Positions 23,231 to 36,500 of a stretch of DNA of 64,000 nt are shown here, piece by piece (position 1 is the first letter of the stretch; every line of letters begins with the position of its first letter). The position numbers and the translations under genes were made by a program. The notes beneath the pieces are model-generated. The model made no database searches. It saw only the letters and a program-made list of their open reading frames with translations, and was not told the DNA's origin. Source of the DNA: Morinoia aosen (taxonomy: Eukaryota; Arthropoda; Malacostraca; Amphipoda; Talitridae); NCBI GenBank assembly GCA_030386875.1, contig CM059562.1, positions 70,492,201 to 70,556,200 on the forward strand, in the 5' to 3' direction.

Positions 23231-26200
23231 GGCAGCACCTGAAGGGAATTTACGAGTTCGAGGTGCAAGTCAGTAAATTGCTCTCGCACATTTTGAGTTC
23301 ACTAAACGGTTCTATAATGAATTTTCTACAGATTTCATGCAGAGACACGATACACAAATAAATAAATGTATCATTATTCAATATGTCGACACTGGAAGTA
23401 TTTGGCTTCTCACTTCTCAAAATACTCACAACTCGTAAAATGCAGCTGTTAAGATATTACTTCCCACAGGTGGTCTACAGTTTCTTATCTATCTATATGT
23501 CATGTAAAGGTATTATTGTATAGAGTGTCCGACGATAGCTGCGTACCAAAGTTATCGCTTAATTCGATAAAAAGACAAGCAATATAATATATTTATTATA
23601 TATTACACAAATTTAATAGGATAACGAGGTAAAATTGATGTTTGGGTGCGAAATCAACGGAAAGGAAAAAAGCCGCTAAAGATTTGTGGAGCTAAAGATG
23701 CATTCATGTTTCACGCAAGAATCGTCATCTGAACGTGTTCTGCGTGTCAGAGAACTGGAGATAATGTTCTCATGAAAATATCTGCAAGATTTATGGGCAT
23801 TGATGGAGCTGTACATGCACTTTTATACTATGTATCTGAATTTTTTTTGTACTTAAAGATTTATAATGGTTGGTAAAATTTCCAAAAGAGTTATAGTCAC
23901 TGATGAAGCTTTACACTTGGTATCTGAAAATTTTCTGGACGTTAAGATCGTTAAATGATCACAAGAATGTTTAAAATCTACTCGGTGAAAACTGTTTTTT
24001 TTTATAAATTGAAAGTAATATTTATATTCCTTTAAATTTCACGTGTAAAAACGAAACGACGTTACGTGTCATACCCACTAAACTGGATACTAAGACAACG
24101 TTGTGAGGCTTTAATTTAGCGATGACACCACGTGGCACATGTCCAACTGAAAGGTCTAACATTTTGATAAGGCCTCGTTAAATTTTCTCTTTTCATCGTT
24201 AAATTTGAGAATTTTAGCTGAATGAAGGCCGAACTGACAATCCTATCTTCAATCGTGCTGTAATTTGCCTATTTTTTCTATCAGATGTAAAATATCAAAT
24301 TTTAGGAAAGATAGTCTTTCGGCATGATTTACAATAATATGTACACTCCTCATGAAGAGTGTTCAAGTCTGAAGGGTCACTAACATTATTCTGATATGTT
24401 TCTGCATAATGAAGACACGAAGAAAGAAAGAAAAAGAGTGACCCACGGACTGGTACTAGCAGTTTTGAGCGGCTCATGAGAGCATTTCAAATGAGCATTG
24501 TTATTAGCGTTCTGATTTGCAGTGCACATGCTCTCGCAGCACCCACCCTCTCCCTGCAGGCAGCCTCGTTTTATAAAAGATACCCTGTATAGAATTCTCG
24601 TTAGTTAAATAACAGCGGCCGAATATTTCCAGTGGAATCTCTCACTAATTTTAACAAATTAGCCGTCGCTGCGATGTTTGCGACCGCTAATGATGCAGCA
24701 TCCTGCGCCGCGATTTGAGGCAAAATTCTTCATAAAAATAGAGCACAATATTAACATGCTTGTTATGCCAGTCAGCTGCGCTCAGTAGTCGCTCGAGCAC
24801 AAAACATTTCATTTGTTGAGGCCTCGTTACTGCCGTAATCATTCTGCCGGCATGCGCTCAAACTCTCATTGTCGGCAAAAGTATTGAAAATTGATCGAGT
24901 TCATCATTAAAAATTTCCGGAAAGTTGTTATGCCTTATAAACTCAGAAAGGCATATTCTGCAAACGGCTTTTTGATGCAGTGCGATGCGCACATGGCAGT
25001 GAGTTGCAACGATCATTAATAAAAATCATTAGTTTCAATTGGGAACATATTCTGGCGAGCTTTCGCTGACAAATAATAACAAAGTATTCGTATTCTCACG
25101 AAAACTTTGACAGAACATTACATATTCTGAACGTTGATCCTCATCATTGATCACACCTACAATACTTTCACTAGTCGGAGCTGAAATATCTATTATTTCA
25201 ATATGGTCTCAGAGGGAATAATATTTTATTTCCTGAGGCGTGGCGAAGGGCTGCGTAACAAATCTAGCACGCACCGATAAAATTTGCGTTATTCGATAAA
25301 ATTCTACGGTAAAATCTGCATTCAAGATTCATTGTCGTTAACAACTGAAAGATTTAACCTTAATGCAAAGCTCCTTGAATTTTACACACCATTCTCTAAG
25401 AACCAAACATAGGGCTCTGTTCTGGAGAGCATAATGACATGAAAACTGAGCAAATCTTCGCGCACCCTTTGAAAATCACCCTCCTGAAGCCACCTGCTTC
25501 CAGGCCCGTGCGAGCCACCTGGGCCAGAGAGTCGGTGCCAGCTGGCAGTAATGCAATAACTGCTGCTTACTCGACTCCCGCTCGGAGACGGGCAGTCGTT
25601 CAAAACGATCAATGCGACGCGTTTGTCCGAGCCACGTGCGCTGCAAATTACTGAGGAGCGGTCTTAAGTCTTCAGTTCTCGTTGAGGATTGCACAGGCAT
25701 TGAGGTGTGCGTCGATAAGCTTTTCGTTGTAGTGAGTTAATTATACATGAATGAAGTCTGAAATTTATTTCAAGAGTGTTTTATGTTTTCTTATATTGTT
25801 GAATATACGAAACTGACGTCGTCAGGTGCGTCAACGTTTGCTCTGAAGTTTTACTCAAGTTTTAGGGCTGGAGCCCACAATGATTAATCTAGATTTTTCA
25901 ATAATGAATTTTTCAAGCTCAATGAGGTAAAAAAATACTAATTTTAAGTGAGTGAGCTGCAAATTTAGCACTTACAGCCCTGACACCTCAAATAGAATTA
26001 TTTTCGTATGCGAACTCTCTGAGATCGTGCATGTGACACACTAAATTGCGTCCAAAAAAGACTCTTCGCAAAAAAATTCCAAACTCCCTGAAATTCGACG
26101 AACAGATTGCTCACGGCACGGTACGTTCACTCTGCGTTAAGCTTCCGAATGCCCCGGAAAAGTGAGCCAATTGATCTCGCATTACAGAGGAGGTCCTCGG

Positions 26201-29200
26201 TTGTACCTGCACAAGTTCACCCGCGTCAGAATCACCTCAGGTGCGTCTCCCACGTGCGATTGTCGCCCTCCCTGCAGGTCTGTGAGCTCACTAATCTGCC
26301 CATCAGGTGCTCAGGTTACGTTCTGTGCACCTGGCCGTTGCTGGAGGGAACTTCGTTGTTACTGAACGTATTATTTCCGCTTCGTTACTTCACTATTACT
26401 GACGATTTGGTTGGAGGGAGTTTGGAGTAATTCCTTTAACAGAGTTTAACGTTTTGAAAAACTAAGATTTGAGGCAGATGAGTTTTGAAATTCGTTTGTT
26501 GTAAATTTTCATGTTTTTAAATTAAAATTTGATAGTTTCATTACGTCACCTTCGAGTTTGGAGTCCACTCATGGGTCATCACTGAATAATAGTTAATTGT
26601 TTCTAAGTGCTGATACACATATGACTGAAATAACTCTCGATATTCATGCAGCGCTTGAGGGATGGAAGAGTACTTTAGTACACAATTTTTTTGAATACTG
26701 CTTGTTAACTCAAAGAGAACCTCTGTGTTATTTGGTTCTCACTCATGCAACTCGAATCGGAAATCCTGTCAGGATGACGGGGATAAGCATCTACTTGGAA
26801 ACACATTTGGTATTGCTGGTTAAGATTTACTTGAATTTGCAAAATTTATCCTCCGTACATCGAGTCCTTTATGTCTGCCACATATCAATTCGAATTACAC
26901 TCTAATAGGGCGAAAATATTACCGTACATGTTATTTCACAGCGATACATTATGCGATGCAGATACTCTTTAATCGAACAAACGAAATCGGACTACATTGC
27001 GGCAAGGGGCAGTTTGGATCGTGGTTTCATGAGAGACATCCAGATTGAAAGGCGAAAATCGGATTAAAAATAACTTTGCAAACGAACTGCATGGAATGTA
27101 TATCGTTGCTATTTGTTCGAATTCATTAAAAACCTAAAGGGCGATTTATTCCTTCAGGAATGAAAACCTCTTCAACCGATATGTCGTATGTTATTATATC
27201 GAGAACTGTTAAATTTGTCATATTTTTTCCAAAAAAACCTCCTCGAGGCTACATTTAATCATTTCTACCTCAGAAATTGAATGAAGTTTATTTATTACCG
27301 CTTCTAAGAGTTAAATAAGTGACAGCCAGGTGTAGCAGCGATGTTTGTTCTGTCGAGACTTCAGCTGTGAAACATTTTCAATAAAACGCATGCGATAGAA
27401 GCACTGTATCCAGACTGCATCTTACATCTTCGTAGCTTGGAAAAATCACACGAGACTTTAAGAAACTTTAGTCGAACACGTGCTGGTAAGGTCACTGCAT
27501 TATTGTTATCGGAGATGAATTCTACCGGGTCTCTTCACAGTTCCCTTTACCACGTCTTACTGATGCTGAGAATGACCTTTACGATTGAAACGTTCGTTTA
27601 TATTGCAGACCCTGATTGCCAACGGCAATAAAAATGTAAATTTTGAAGCGGCCTTTTTTTGCTCCCGTGTTTTTAACTCAATTTTACAAAATAGTAAGGC
27701 ATTAAAACTGGAAGATGAGTTCTTTTATAATGGCCGAGTGCTTCGATTAAAATGTGTGTTTGTTGCAAAAAGCATATTTACGAGCTAATTTTAGTCGGGG
27801 TAAGGAATTTTAAGAGCAAATTATAGATTAAGTATAATATAAGTTATAAGAGTGTTTCAATAAATCACAACTAAGGGTGATCAATGGAAATTAGGTGCAA
27901 TTTCATAAAATGCTCTGCAATTTATTAAACAGTCTTCAGTATCGTTATTATCCAGTTCATTCTCCACTTCAGAAGAACTATTTCTTAAATCTATGATGGT
28001 TCAATGAAAAATATAAGAAGCAAAATTTCACTAAATATATAAAAAATATAGGTGACTCAGGTTTATCTCAAAGGAAGAAAATCGAATGAAATGCACCCTA
28101 TGATTGCATTTAATGGTAAAATTTTCATTGCTAATTGCATTTATAGAATAAACCGATTAATTTATTTTGCGCAACCGAAACCCAACCCTAGAACATTATA
28201 ATGACGTTCAGATATCACTCGAATGTAAAAAGGAAACTGAGAACTCTCAAGCCTGTGAGGTCTTCTAGTACAGAGTGTGTTGAAGTTTTACAATCAAAGG
28301 TGCAGTCAATGTCGCCAGCAAAGCCTGAGACCAGCTTTCGAAACGTGGCGTTAGTGAGCTCCAGAGCGTCTTTGCATTTTCCTTCGTATAAAGCAGGCGA
28401 CAGCCTTAGCCTCGCGAACCCTGTTAAGAGAGCATTCAAGCGATTATTTTTATTAAGTGAGCTTGATTAGCGAGGTAGTCTTTATTATGAAATTGTAAAG
28501 CTGTCAAGTAGAGAGGACTCGCAGGAGACTAATGATAGTTGCTCATTAGATTTTCATTGAATTGCGGCGACGTGGTCCCTCCCACACGTCAACATCGTGG
28601 TCCTGTAGTGGCGGTCGTCGCCGCCTCCCATGAAATATGGAGCGTTTTCATTTGCCGAGAATTGAGAGCGACGAATTGCTCTATTGTCCTGCAACTGCGG
28701 CACGGAGGGCTATTTTTTGTGCACTTTTAGCGGCTCTTGGTTAATGAGAGTCGTTATCGAGTGCGGTCAAGGAGCGAGCGACAGGCCGGCGGTTGACGCC
28801 TTTTCAGGGTGGAGGTGACCGCCATTCTAGTTCTTGGCTTGTGCTCGCCATACGAAGGAAAACCAACATTGGAAACTGAGTTAACACTCATTAGATTGAT
28901 AAAAATGTGTACAGTACAATGAACGTTTAATATTTGTAAAAATTTGATCACATGTGTCTTCGTATTTCAGTGATGTAATTCTACGATTGTTAATTGAATT
29001 CGTAATTTATTCGTATATTTAAGAATTGTATTATTTCCGATTTTGCAAAGAATTTGATCTCATCAATCAGAAATTTTACGAGGTGATTATTTTATAAAAT
29101 GCTTCGGTGTTCTTTAAGAACAATAACTTTCAATTCTTAATGATTACGTAATTCCAGGCATAAAAAGCAGTGAGAAGAAGCGAATACAGCGAATGCGTAA

Positions 29201-29822
29201 GAGAAAACGATCATAACCTTGGGACTGGATAAGTCGTCTTGGTTGCGGAATACACATATTGTATTGAAACATACAGCTCCAAGTAGGACAAAGGCTTATT
29301 CGATTATCAATAAATCGTAACTAAATGCTGTTAATTTAATTCTTAGTTATCTAGCATTTAAAACCGGCTGTTTTTTCATAATATGCACCTAAGTAAATAT
29401 TTATTTGTGAGGTTGTTTTGCAAGAAAAGACCAGCGAAACGTAAGTTTTGCAAGAAATTGCACTAAATTTCCATTTCAGAATATGCTTGTATAAATAACA
29501 CGAATGTTTTTATTCATTTATTGTCTTATTTTTCTACTCGAGACGTAAACATGTTGAAAACAATGGAGAAATGTCCTTATTATTTCATTGAGCAATAACA
29601 TTTATGGAATTCTTTGGTTTCAGCCATACAAATAAGGTACTTGCAATTGTTTGCAGTATGTTTGTTGTTCAGATTCAGTGACAGTTAAAACCCTTATGAA
29701 ATTAAGAAAATCATGTTATGTTTAGAAGCTCATCTCGCCATCAGCTTAAACCTCGGATGGTTTGTCAATTAGTACTTCTCGTATGGAACTTTTGTTTTAG
29801 GATGTCTTATATTAAGAAATTT
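23231..29822. other. Long noncoding stretch
   Basis: No gene recognised. 24520-24860, 25480-25700, 26110-26350 and 28540-28860 are less AT-rich. At 28529-28549, CTAATGA and TCATTAG face each other across 7 bp, like paired homeodomain half-sites. Confidence 0.45.
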
Positions 29823-29826
29823 TTAA

Positions 29827-30047
29827 CACTTTGACTGCTACTACTAAACATTAACTTCAACACCAAACTCAAATTTAAAGTCAATTATAGTAAACTATAT
29901 TGAAAATACCAAGCATGAACTAGATCGTGCCTTCATTTAGCTTTGATTAAATATTTATGAAAGCTGAATTCACGCCTACTGGTCGATCAATAGCATTATG
30001 AAAATTACCTACGTGTACCTCCGGTGGCGCACGTCGCAGTCAAAGTG
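29827..30047. mobile_element. 221-bp piggyBac-type MITE
   Basis: Perfect 12-bp terminal inverted repeats CACTTTGACTGC and GCAGTCAAAGTG are each flanked by TTAA (29823-29826 and 30048-30051). TTAA duplication is the piggyBac superfamily hallmark. The interior has no transposase. Confidence 0.8.
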
Positions 30048-32176
30048 TTAAAAAATTGCATGTATCTCATGTGACAACTTGGAAAATAAACGTTTTCTTT
30101 CTTTCTTCTTCTTAATTGTACGGAGAATTCAGGCCTCAGCACAACAAGCAAGCGAATGGAGCAGTTTACTGATTATCATTTATTAATTCAATGTAAATTT
30201 TTCATTTAGACACACCAATGGGAAGTCGAATACAATTATTTTTCTTTCTTCTACCGTAAAAAACTACGAGGAAATATTTTCACAATTTTAATATTACTGA
30301 CTGCACGCAAAACAGCACAGAATGGCGCCGACGGATCACGGAGGAGCCGCGTGAACTATTATAATGGATGTCTAGAACAAAACATAACTGGCAAAGTTCT
30401 CACTCAAAGCTATACGAGTATTAAAACGTATTACCTATGAAAAAACCGAGTAATTTCGTTGAAAAAATATAGTCTAGTGCAGCTCTTACCAGCAGCATAA
30501 TCATCACGAATACAGGTCTGAAATAAGCAGATTGAAATGCAACAGGTTCGACGGCTACGGATTAAGATACTCGAAAAAGTTTTACCCCCACAATATCAAG
30601 GTTCTTTGAATAATTTTCCTATTGTCTCTAAACATCATCCCATTCATTATTTGGTACTCAAGGCAGTACCCACGCTAAAATGTCATAGATGCTATTTTCA
30701 AAATTCAATTTACAAACAATGTACATGGAAGAGCTGAGTCCTCAATCGGAAAAGAAAAGAATTTATAAATAATTAGCTAAATGATCGGCTTTTATTAATT
30801 CCATGGAAATGTAACGACGTGAAAAATATGCCGAAATTTTTATCAATTAATCAAGTACACACACGGTGAAGCAAACATTGCTTTGATATTTTAGATGTTA
30901 TGAGCGAATTTTAGTGAGAAATACACTCAATTCGAATGTAGGCAAATAGCATTTTCAGCGAAACATACCTCACGTTCCAAGCTCACCTGACTCAATATAC
31001 TTGAGCAGGAGCTCATCACGATATTATAGTCCCTTCGTTAGGCACAACGATCATGTTTCTTTAGAACGAAAACTGAAAGGTGGGACCGTCGACAGGTCTC
31101 CATAACTTATTTTTTCCCCGATGTTTATTTTGAACTTGCGTTTGTTGGATCGAATTCCTTTCATTGACGCAAGTGGGCCTTTGTGCGATACTTGATAGTG
31201 AGAATAACTAATAGTGTCCCGAAGAAAACCCCAACAAAGAGTTCTTCATTAAAGTGGGTATCTCTTTGTCGTAAAAAATGTTACTCGGCCCCAGAGTTTT
31301 GTTGTGTTTTGGAGTGTCATGCGACCTTTTGTGGGCCGACGACTGGCGTCCATTACAGAGACGCGCTGCCTCCTCGTGCTTACTTCTGCTGAAATTCCTT
31401 CAGACCAAATTATTAAGGATAAGCAACTGGCTCCTCTGTCTTCTTATGCATCTAGTTTGTTTCCGCAAGTTTCAGGACGTGAAAGTACTGTGTCAGTAAT
31501 TTCAGAGTTGAAGTTTTTGCTTCACTCACTGTAGATTTCTTTGGTTTAGAAGCTGTAATGTCCGAGCAAAAATAAGAATTTTTCTGAGTATGTTTTCGTA
31601 AAAGAAACGTAATTTCAGAGCAATATTTTAATTTTTTCATTACCCTTGGTTTGCAAGCGCTCAAAATCCATGAAAGATTGTATGAATCGCTACGAGCTGA
31701 TAACGAATAATGCACATTCTATTATTTTTTAAACGTCATATCTGTAGTGCTTAGATGCATGTAAATGATTCATGCAAAGCCTTCATAAGTTCCACTCAGA
31801 GGCATTTAGTATTCCTTGCCCTATAGTATTGTGGACGCCATTTCCAAAAGAACTAGCTGCAATTATGCTTTATATTTATTTACTTTCTTCCTGTATATAC
31901 AATACCACGAAAATTTCGACTTCACATATTCTTTTGACTGTCTTATGTCGGAAGAAATACAGTGGGAAATATCGTTTACAATGTTTTCAATGAATAACTT
32001 TCATTGAGCACTCGATTTTGACCTAGTTCCAATATGCTGTACATCTGCAACGTGGAAAGGAAATGCTAGCTAGTTAACTTTTGTGAAAATCAGATGACTT
32101 TAGCCTTATTTTATTCTTATTTAGCGATACTTATAAAGTTCACTGCGGTCTTGCATCCGTTGTATTGTCCATTAGC

Positions 32177-32192
32177 AAAAAAAAAAAAAAAA
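32177..32192. repeat. A16 homopolymer
   Basis: Sixteen A residues, possibly the tail of an old retroposed copy, but nothing recognisable lies upstream. Confidence 0.7.
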
Positions 32193-33499
32193 TAAAGAGC
32201 ATGTGAGGCCGAAAAGAAAAGTTACCTCATCTCTACAGCTTGTCTGAACGCTACACCAAAGTAAACCATGCCAAAATTTGTGATGAATGAACAGAACCTA
32301 AGACGTTATAACGTTACTTCTGGATGCTTATCACTCACTTCCTTGGCAATGATAGCCTGGAACAGATGTTAGCAAGACGCAATGTTCGGCGCAACCCTAG
32401 CGCCTCTCAGCCCCTGATTGATGCGCATCGAAAGGTCGACTCATCAAAGCTTCATCGCAGCCAGCACGGCGACGGCTACAATGATGGATACCAGCTGCTA
32501 ATGGTGCTGCGCAACAACGGCAAATCTGATGTTGCACAATAGGCACAATGAATCTACTCCGCTCTAGGTAGCGTCATGGTAGCAGTCGTGCTCTATGATC
32601 ACTGTTATGGACGAGGCGCTGTCACCTAGTGAAGAGAGAGTGCTTCTGCCTCCTGGAAGAAGGCAGTTACCTTCGAACGTGAACGGAATGGATTCTTGAC
32701 TCTTGACGGTAACATTATCGTGAGCGAGCGCTAGGTTTTTATCAGGTCTTGCAGATCGTTAGGTTATGAAAATGAATTTCTGTCTGTCTCATACCACGTC
32801 ATGATGGAGACGAAATGTTCGCATAACGTTCGTTACAAATTGAGTTGCTCTTAAATGACTGGTCTAAAATTACACATCGGTAAAAGGTTTGAGCTGCCTC
32901 GGTACTCATATTCTTCACATTGGTAAAAACTTATATCTCTAAACATGCATGGAAAATGCAGTAAAACTATACGAGTGTAGAGCGGATGCTTTCATTCGCA
33001 GAAATTTTTTCACGAAGTAATCGTGTTACACTGTGTCAATCGTTGCTAAATAATAACAAATAGTAGCATTTATAGAGAGTTTAATCTCGTATAATGACAA
33101 AAGCCAAAATTAACAGTTTTACAGGTTTGTTCACGATGAAAATAGCCATACACTCTCTCGTACAGCATGCACAAGTTAATGGTGCCGAAAAAAATTCTCA
33201 CTCTTCCACTGTAAGCGAACTTAATTTTCTGAAATTTTAAGCCCATTGTTGTTCGTGTTGTTGAAAAAATAATTTCGTTGAGGCTCTCCATATATTTTTA
33301 GTGGGAACCTATATTTTAGAAAATTAAGAGAGTCGAGGTGGCAGCATTCAAACGAGATCGCCCTCGAGACTTCCTGTAAGCAAAGTTCTCCCTTGAGCTG
33401 TCACAAAGAGCGTCAAAGCAAAAACCTCAGAAGGACCCTCGAAGACAGATTATAAGTTCGAAAAAGGCCGTGTGGAGCGACTCGTAGAGCTCAATGCGG

Positions 33500-33592
33500 G
33501 ATGAGTAATCCTCTCGGCTTACTCTTGACACTTTTGAAAAGGCCAAACCAAGTCGAAGAAGGCACCACGGGGATTAGCGCATGTAATCCTGC
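33500..33592. promoter_or_regulatory. Cluster of three TAATCC motifs
   Basis: TAATCC at 33506 and 33584 and GGATTA at 33571. The last two face each other across 7 bp. TAATCC is the core site of K50 homeodomains (Otx/Bicoid/Goosecoid type). The surrounding 33340-33760 is less AT-rich than its neighbours. Function is inferred only. Confidence 0.2.
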
Positions 33593-36500
33593 AAGCGTAC
33601 GACGCACGAATTTACAAGCAAGACTTGACGCTAACTTGTCAGTGCGCGCATCCCTGCGGCAGACGAGCCGTCGCTGACGGTCTGTTTGAATCGAGCGATG
33701 CGACTTTGCTGGCCGCAGAAAAGTCTTAAACTTTCTGCTTTGTGATTAAAGGATGCATAAAATCGGCTCAAAATGAGCGCTCAGGTGTGAGGGAGGCGTG
33801 ACTAAAGAAAGTTACGAAGGGAAAAGAAGCAGGACGAGGAGAAGAATCTGCTCAACCGTTACGTAACGGGCAACAAAAAAAAGTTTTTACGCTTTTCTGA
33901 AAACGGTTTTATATATATTTCATTTCTTTTAGCAGAGGTATGGAAGGTAAACGGAAGTCACAGTAACTGTGCCGTGATCTGCGGCGTTATCAACATATTA
34001 AATTTATACTAATTCCTAAATACAAACAGATCATCTAATTTGCTAAGTGGGTATCGAAAAAATGAAACGATAATGCACAGATAGAACGAACCTGATGAAA
34101 TGACGTATGCTATTCTATTGGAAATAGTTTCAAGCGAGAAAATGACGAAGTTTTTTCGTTCTATTAGCAAGATACCTAGAGGTGGATCAACGTTGCAGCT
34201 GCCCGGGCACCATGTCCGCGTTTCACCATGTGAGAGCTAAGAATATAATTGAAGATTTCATCGGAGTCTTAGATGTACTGTAGAGTGGATCATCAAGACA
34301 ATAACGTGCTGACGACCATCACCGAGAGATAAACCCCTCGGTAATAACAGAAATAATCCAAACGATTTGACAAAATATCTTTTCGCCCCACGGTAATACC
34401 TTTTACGCGTTCACCAGATATGTTTATCAGAACACGTGTTTTCCACGAAAAGTCCGCCAGAATTTTGCGTATTCTACTTTTCTTTCCAGCGAATCTATCC
34501 TTGTCGGTGCACATCAACAAAACACCATCGGTGTCTGGGTGCCAAAATTACAGAGGAGATTGCAGCTCGTCTGTACTTAGAGGCACTTCACCAACAGCTG
34601 CTAAAGTGTGTAAAATGATTTCGAGGAGTCGTAGGTACGAATTATACTGACAATTTTTGAGAAATAAAACTTCTTTCAATTTCACTTGATAGATAACGAA
34701 ACTAGAATGACGTATTTAGCTTTGATAAACGCGAAAAATTTACGGAAATTAATATTGTTTAGTATTTTATGCATGAACTACTTTGGTTGTGTCCAAACTC
34801 AAAAAGTGAAAATGAAGATAAAATCAAGGAACTATCATGTTTCTTATTTAAGGGGTGATTAAATAATACTATGTCCAAGGCTTTCCCTTAATGACGTGTG
34901 TGGGTACGAGCAGGTGACTGAGCTGATGGTGTTATAATAAAATACATTTATCTAAGTTTTCAAGTACAGAGGTGAGTGTTTATAAATGCTGGACCAGTAT
35001 ATTTGTGTGACGATAAAATATTCGAAAAAATTAAGAATATAGGGAGAAATTATGATACTGATCATAACATTATCTTAGAATGTATCAATTTATCATAGTT
35101 GCATAACTTGTGCTTTCTCATCAAAATGTTCAAATAATAAGTTTGAAAATAATCAGGATCAAGGCTTTTTTAAAGAAGGTGAAAGCTGAAGCTTTTCAAT
35201 GATTTCTATCGAGCTAATTTCGTACATAGAGGTCTCATTGAATCTGAGATCTCAAAGTGTAAAATTAGCGGGTGCAATGTATGAAATCAGGGCGCACTAC
35301 CACTCTGATCAATTAATTGTCGACAATACATGCATAAGATATATTGCAATTCGGTATTCCTCTGTGGTGCGATTACCCGTTCCCACAAGACGTCTCAAAT
35401 TTTTCGTCTTGCTTTTGTTTCCATGTAGAGTAAAACGATACGTTGTGACCATACTGAATTTTTGCGCATGAATACTGATCATTTGTGATCAAATTACTTC
35501 AGTGGAGAGCATGTCAGCCACACGCAAAATATGCTGGAAATGGCCACTGGAATCGCTCTTTACTGAAAAAACAGCAATATATTCTGGTATGAAATTAGTT
35601 TATGATTTGTGCGCACAATCTGACGGAGTAGCGCATCACATGATCGTCATTATGGCCGTGCAGAAACACGGACGTTGTCTTCTGGCATTTTTCTCTATGA
35701 AACAAAACAGGTCCGAAAATAAAAACATATATTTTCAACCGCACAGTTTCAAAACGTTTATCGGCTTTTGATTAGTCCGTACTGCTGTGACCGACACCCA
35801 ATGGGGATTGAATAGAACACAATTATTTATTCATCCCTGTTCGGCATCTCCAAGGAATGGACATTTGGAAGTTAGTCTGAGATATACTCCTACCTTTAAT
35901 TTATTCAGCGATGACGGCCAAAGCCTCGAGGAAATTGGTGCTGTCAAGCGCGCCTGGGCTTTCTTAACAATTTATTTAGGTCTCCGGAACGGTGCAAGGC
36001 CTCATGTTTATCAGGCCAATTTTATGCAGCATTATACAGAGCCCATGTTGTCCGCCGCTGGAGCATTAATGCGGAATAAGGAGTGTTTCTATTGTCTCTT
36101 GAGAATACAATGTCACATTAGCAATTGTAATTGATCTTGCAGTTTATTAGGTCATTACTTCAAGACAGCAAACACTTGTAGCCGATGTACCTATCGCTAC
36201 AAGGTGGTACTGATGTTCGTATACGAGCTTGCTCGTTCTTGTACTGTTTTCCCGCCAATGTAAAGTCAATTACTCGAGAAACATAAATCGGACTTCTAAA
36301 CGTTCGCCTCATCGAGCTTTCCTGGTCGGCCCTGCAGAGTTTAATTTTCTCAGTCATTGGAAAATCAAAAGAGCCAATTCTATTTCTGTTGTCGGGTGAC
36401 AGTACGAGGCTTGGACCTAGCGCGCGATATCTCTGGGATAGCAACGCAAATCGCGTGAGTAGTGACTCGAAAAATTAGGTAAATGGATAGATTTTAGTTA

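Noticed and set aside
21026-23361. Very long open frames on both strands (up to 739 codons)
   Set aside because: They are translations of an 18-bp repeat, open in several frames at once, with six-residue periodicity and no non-repeat domain.
35787-36134. 115-codon + frame
   Set aside because: It starts at GTG, resembles no known protein and has no convincing exon borders.
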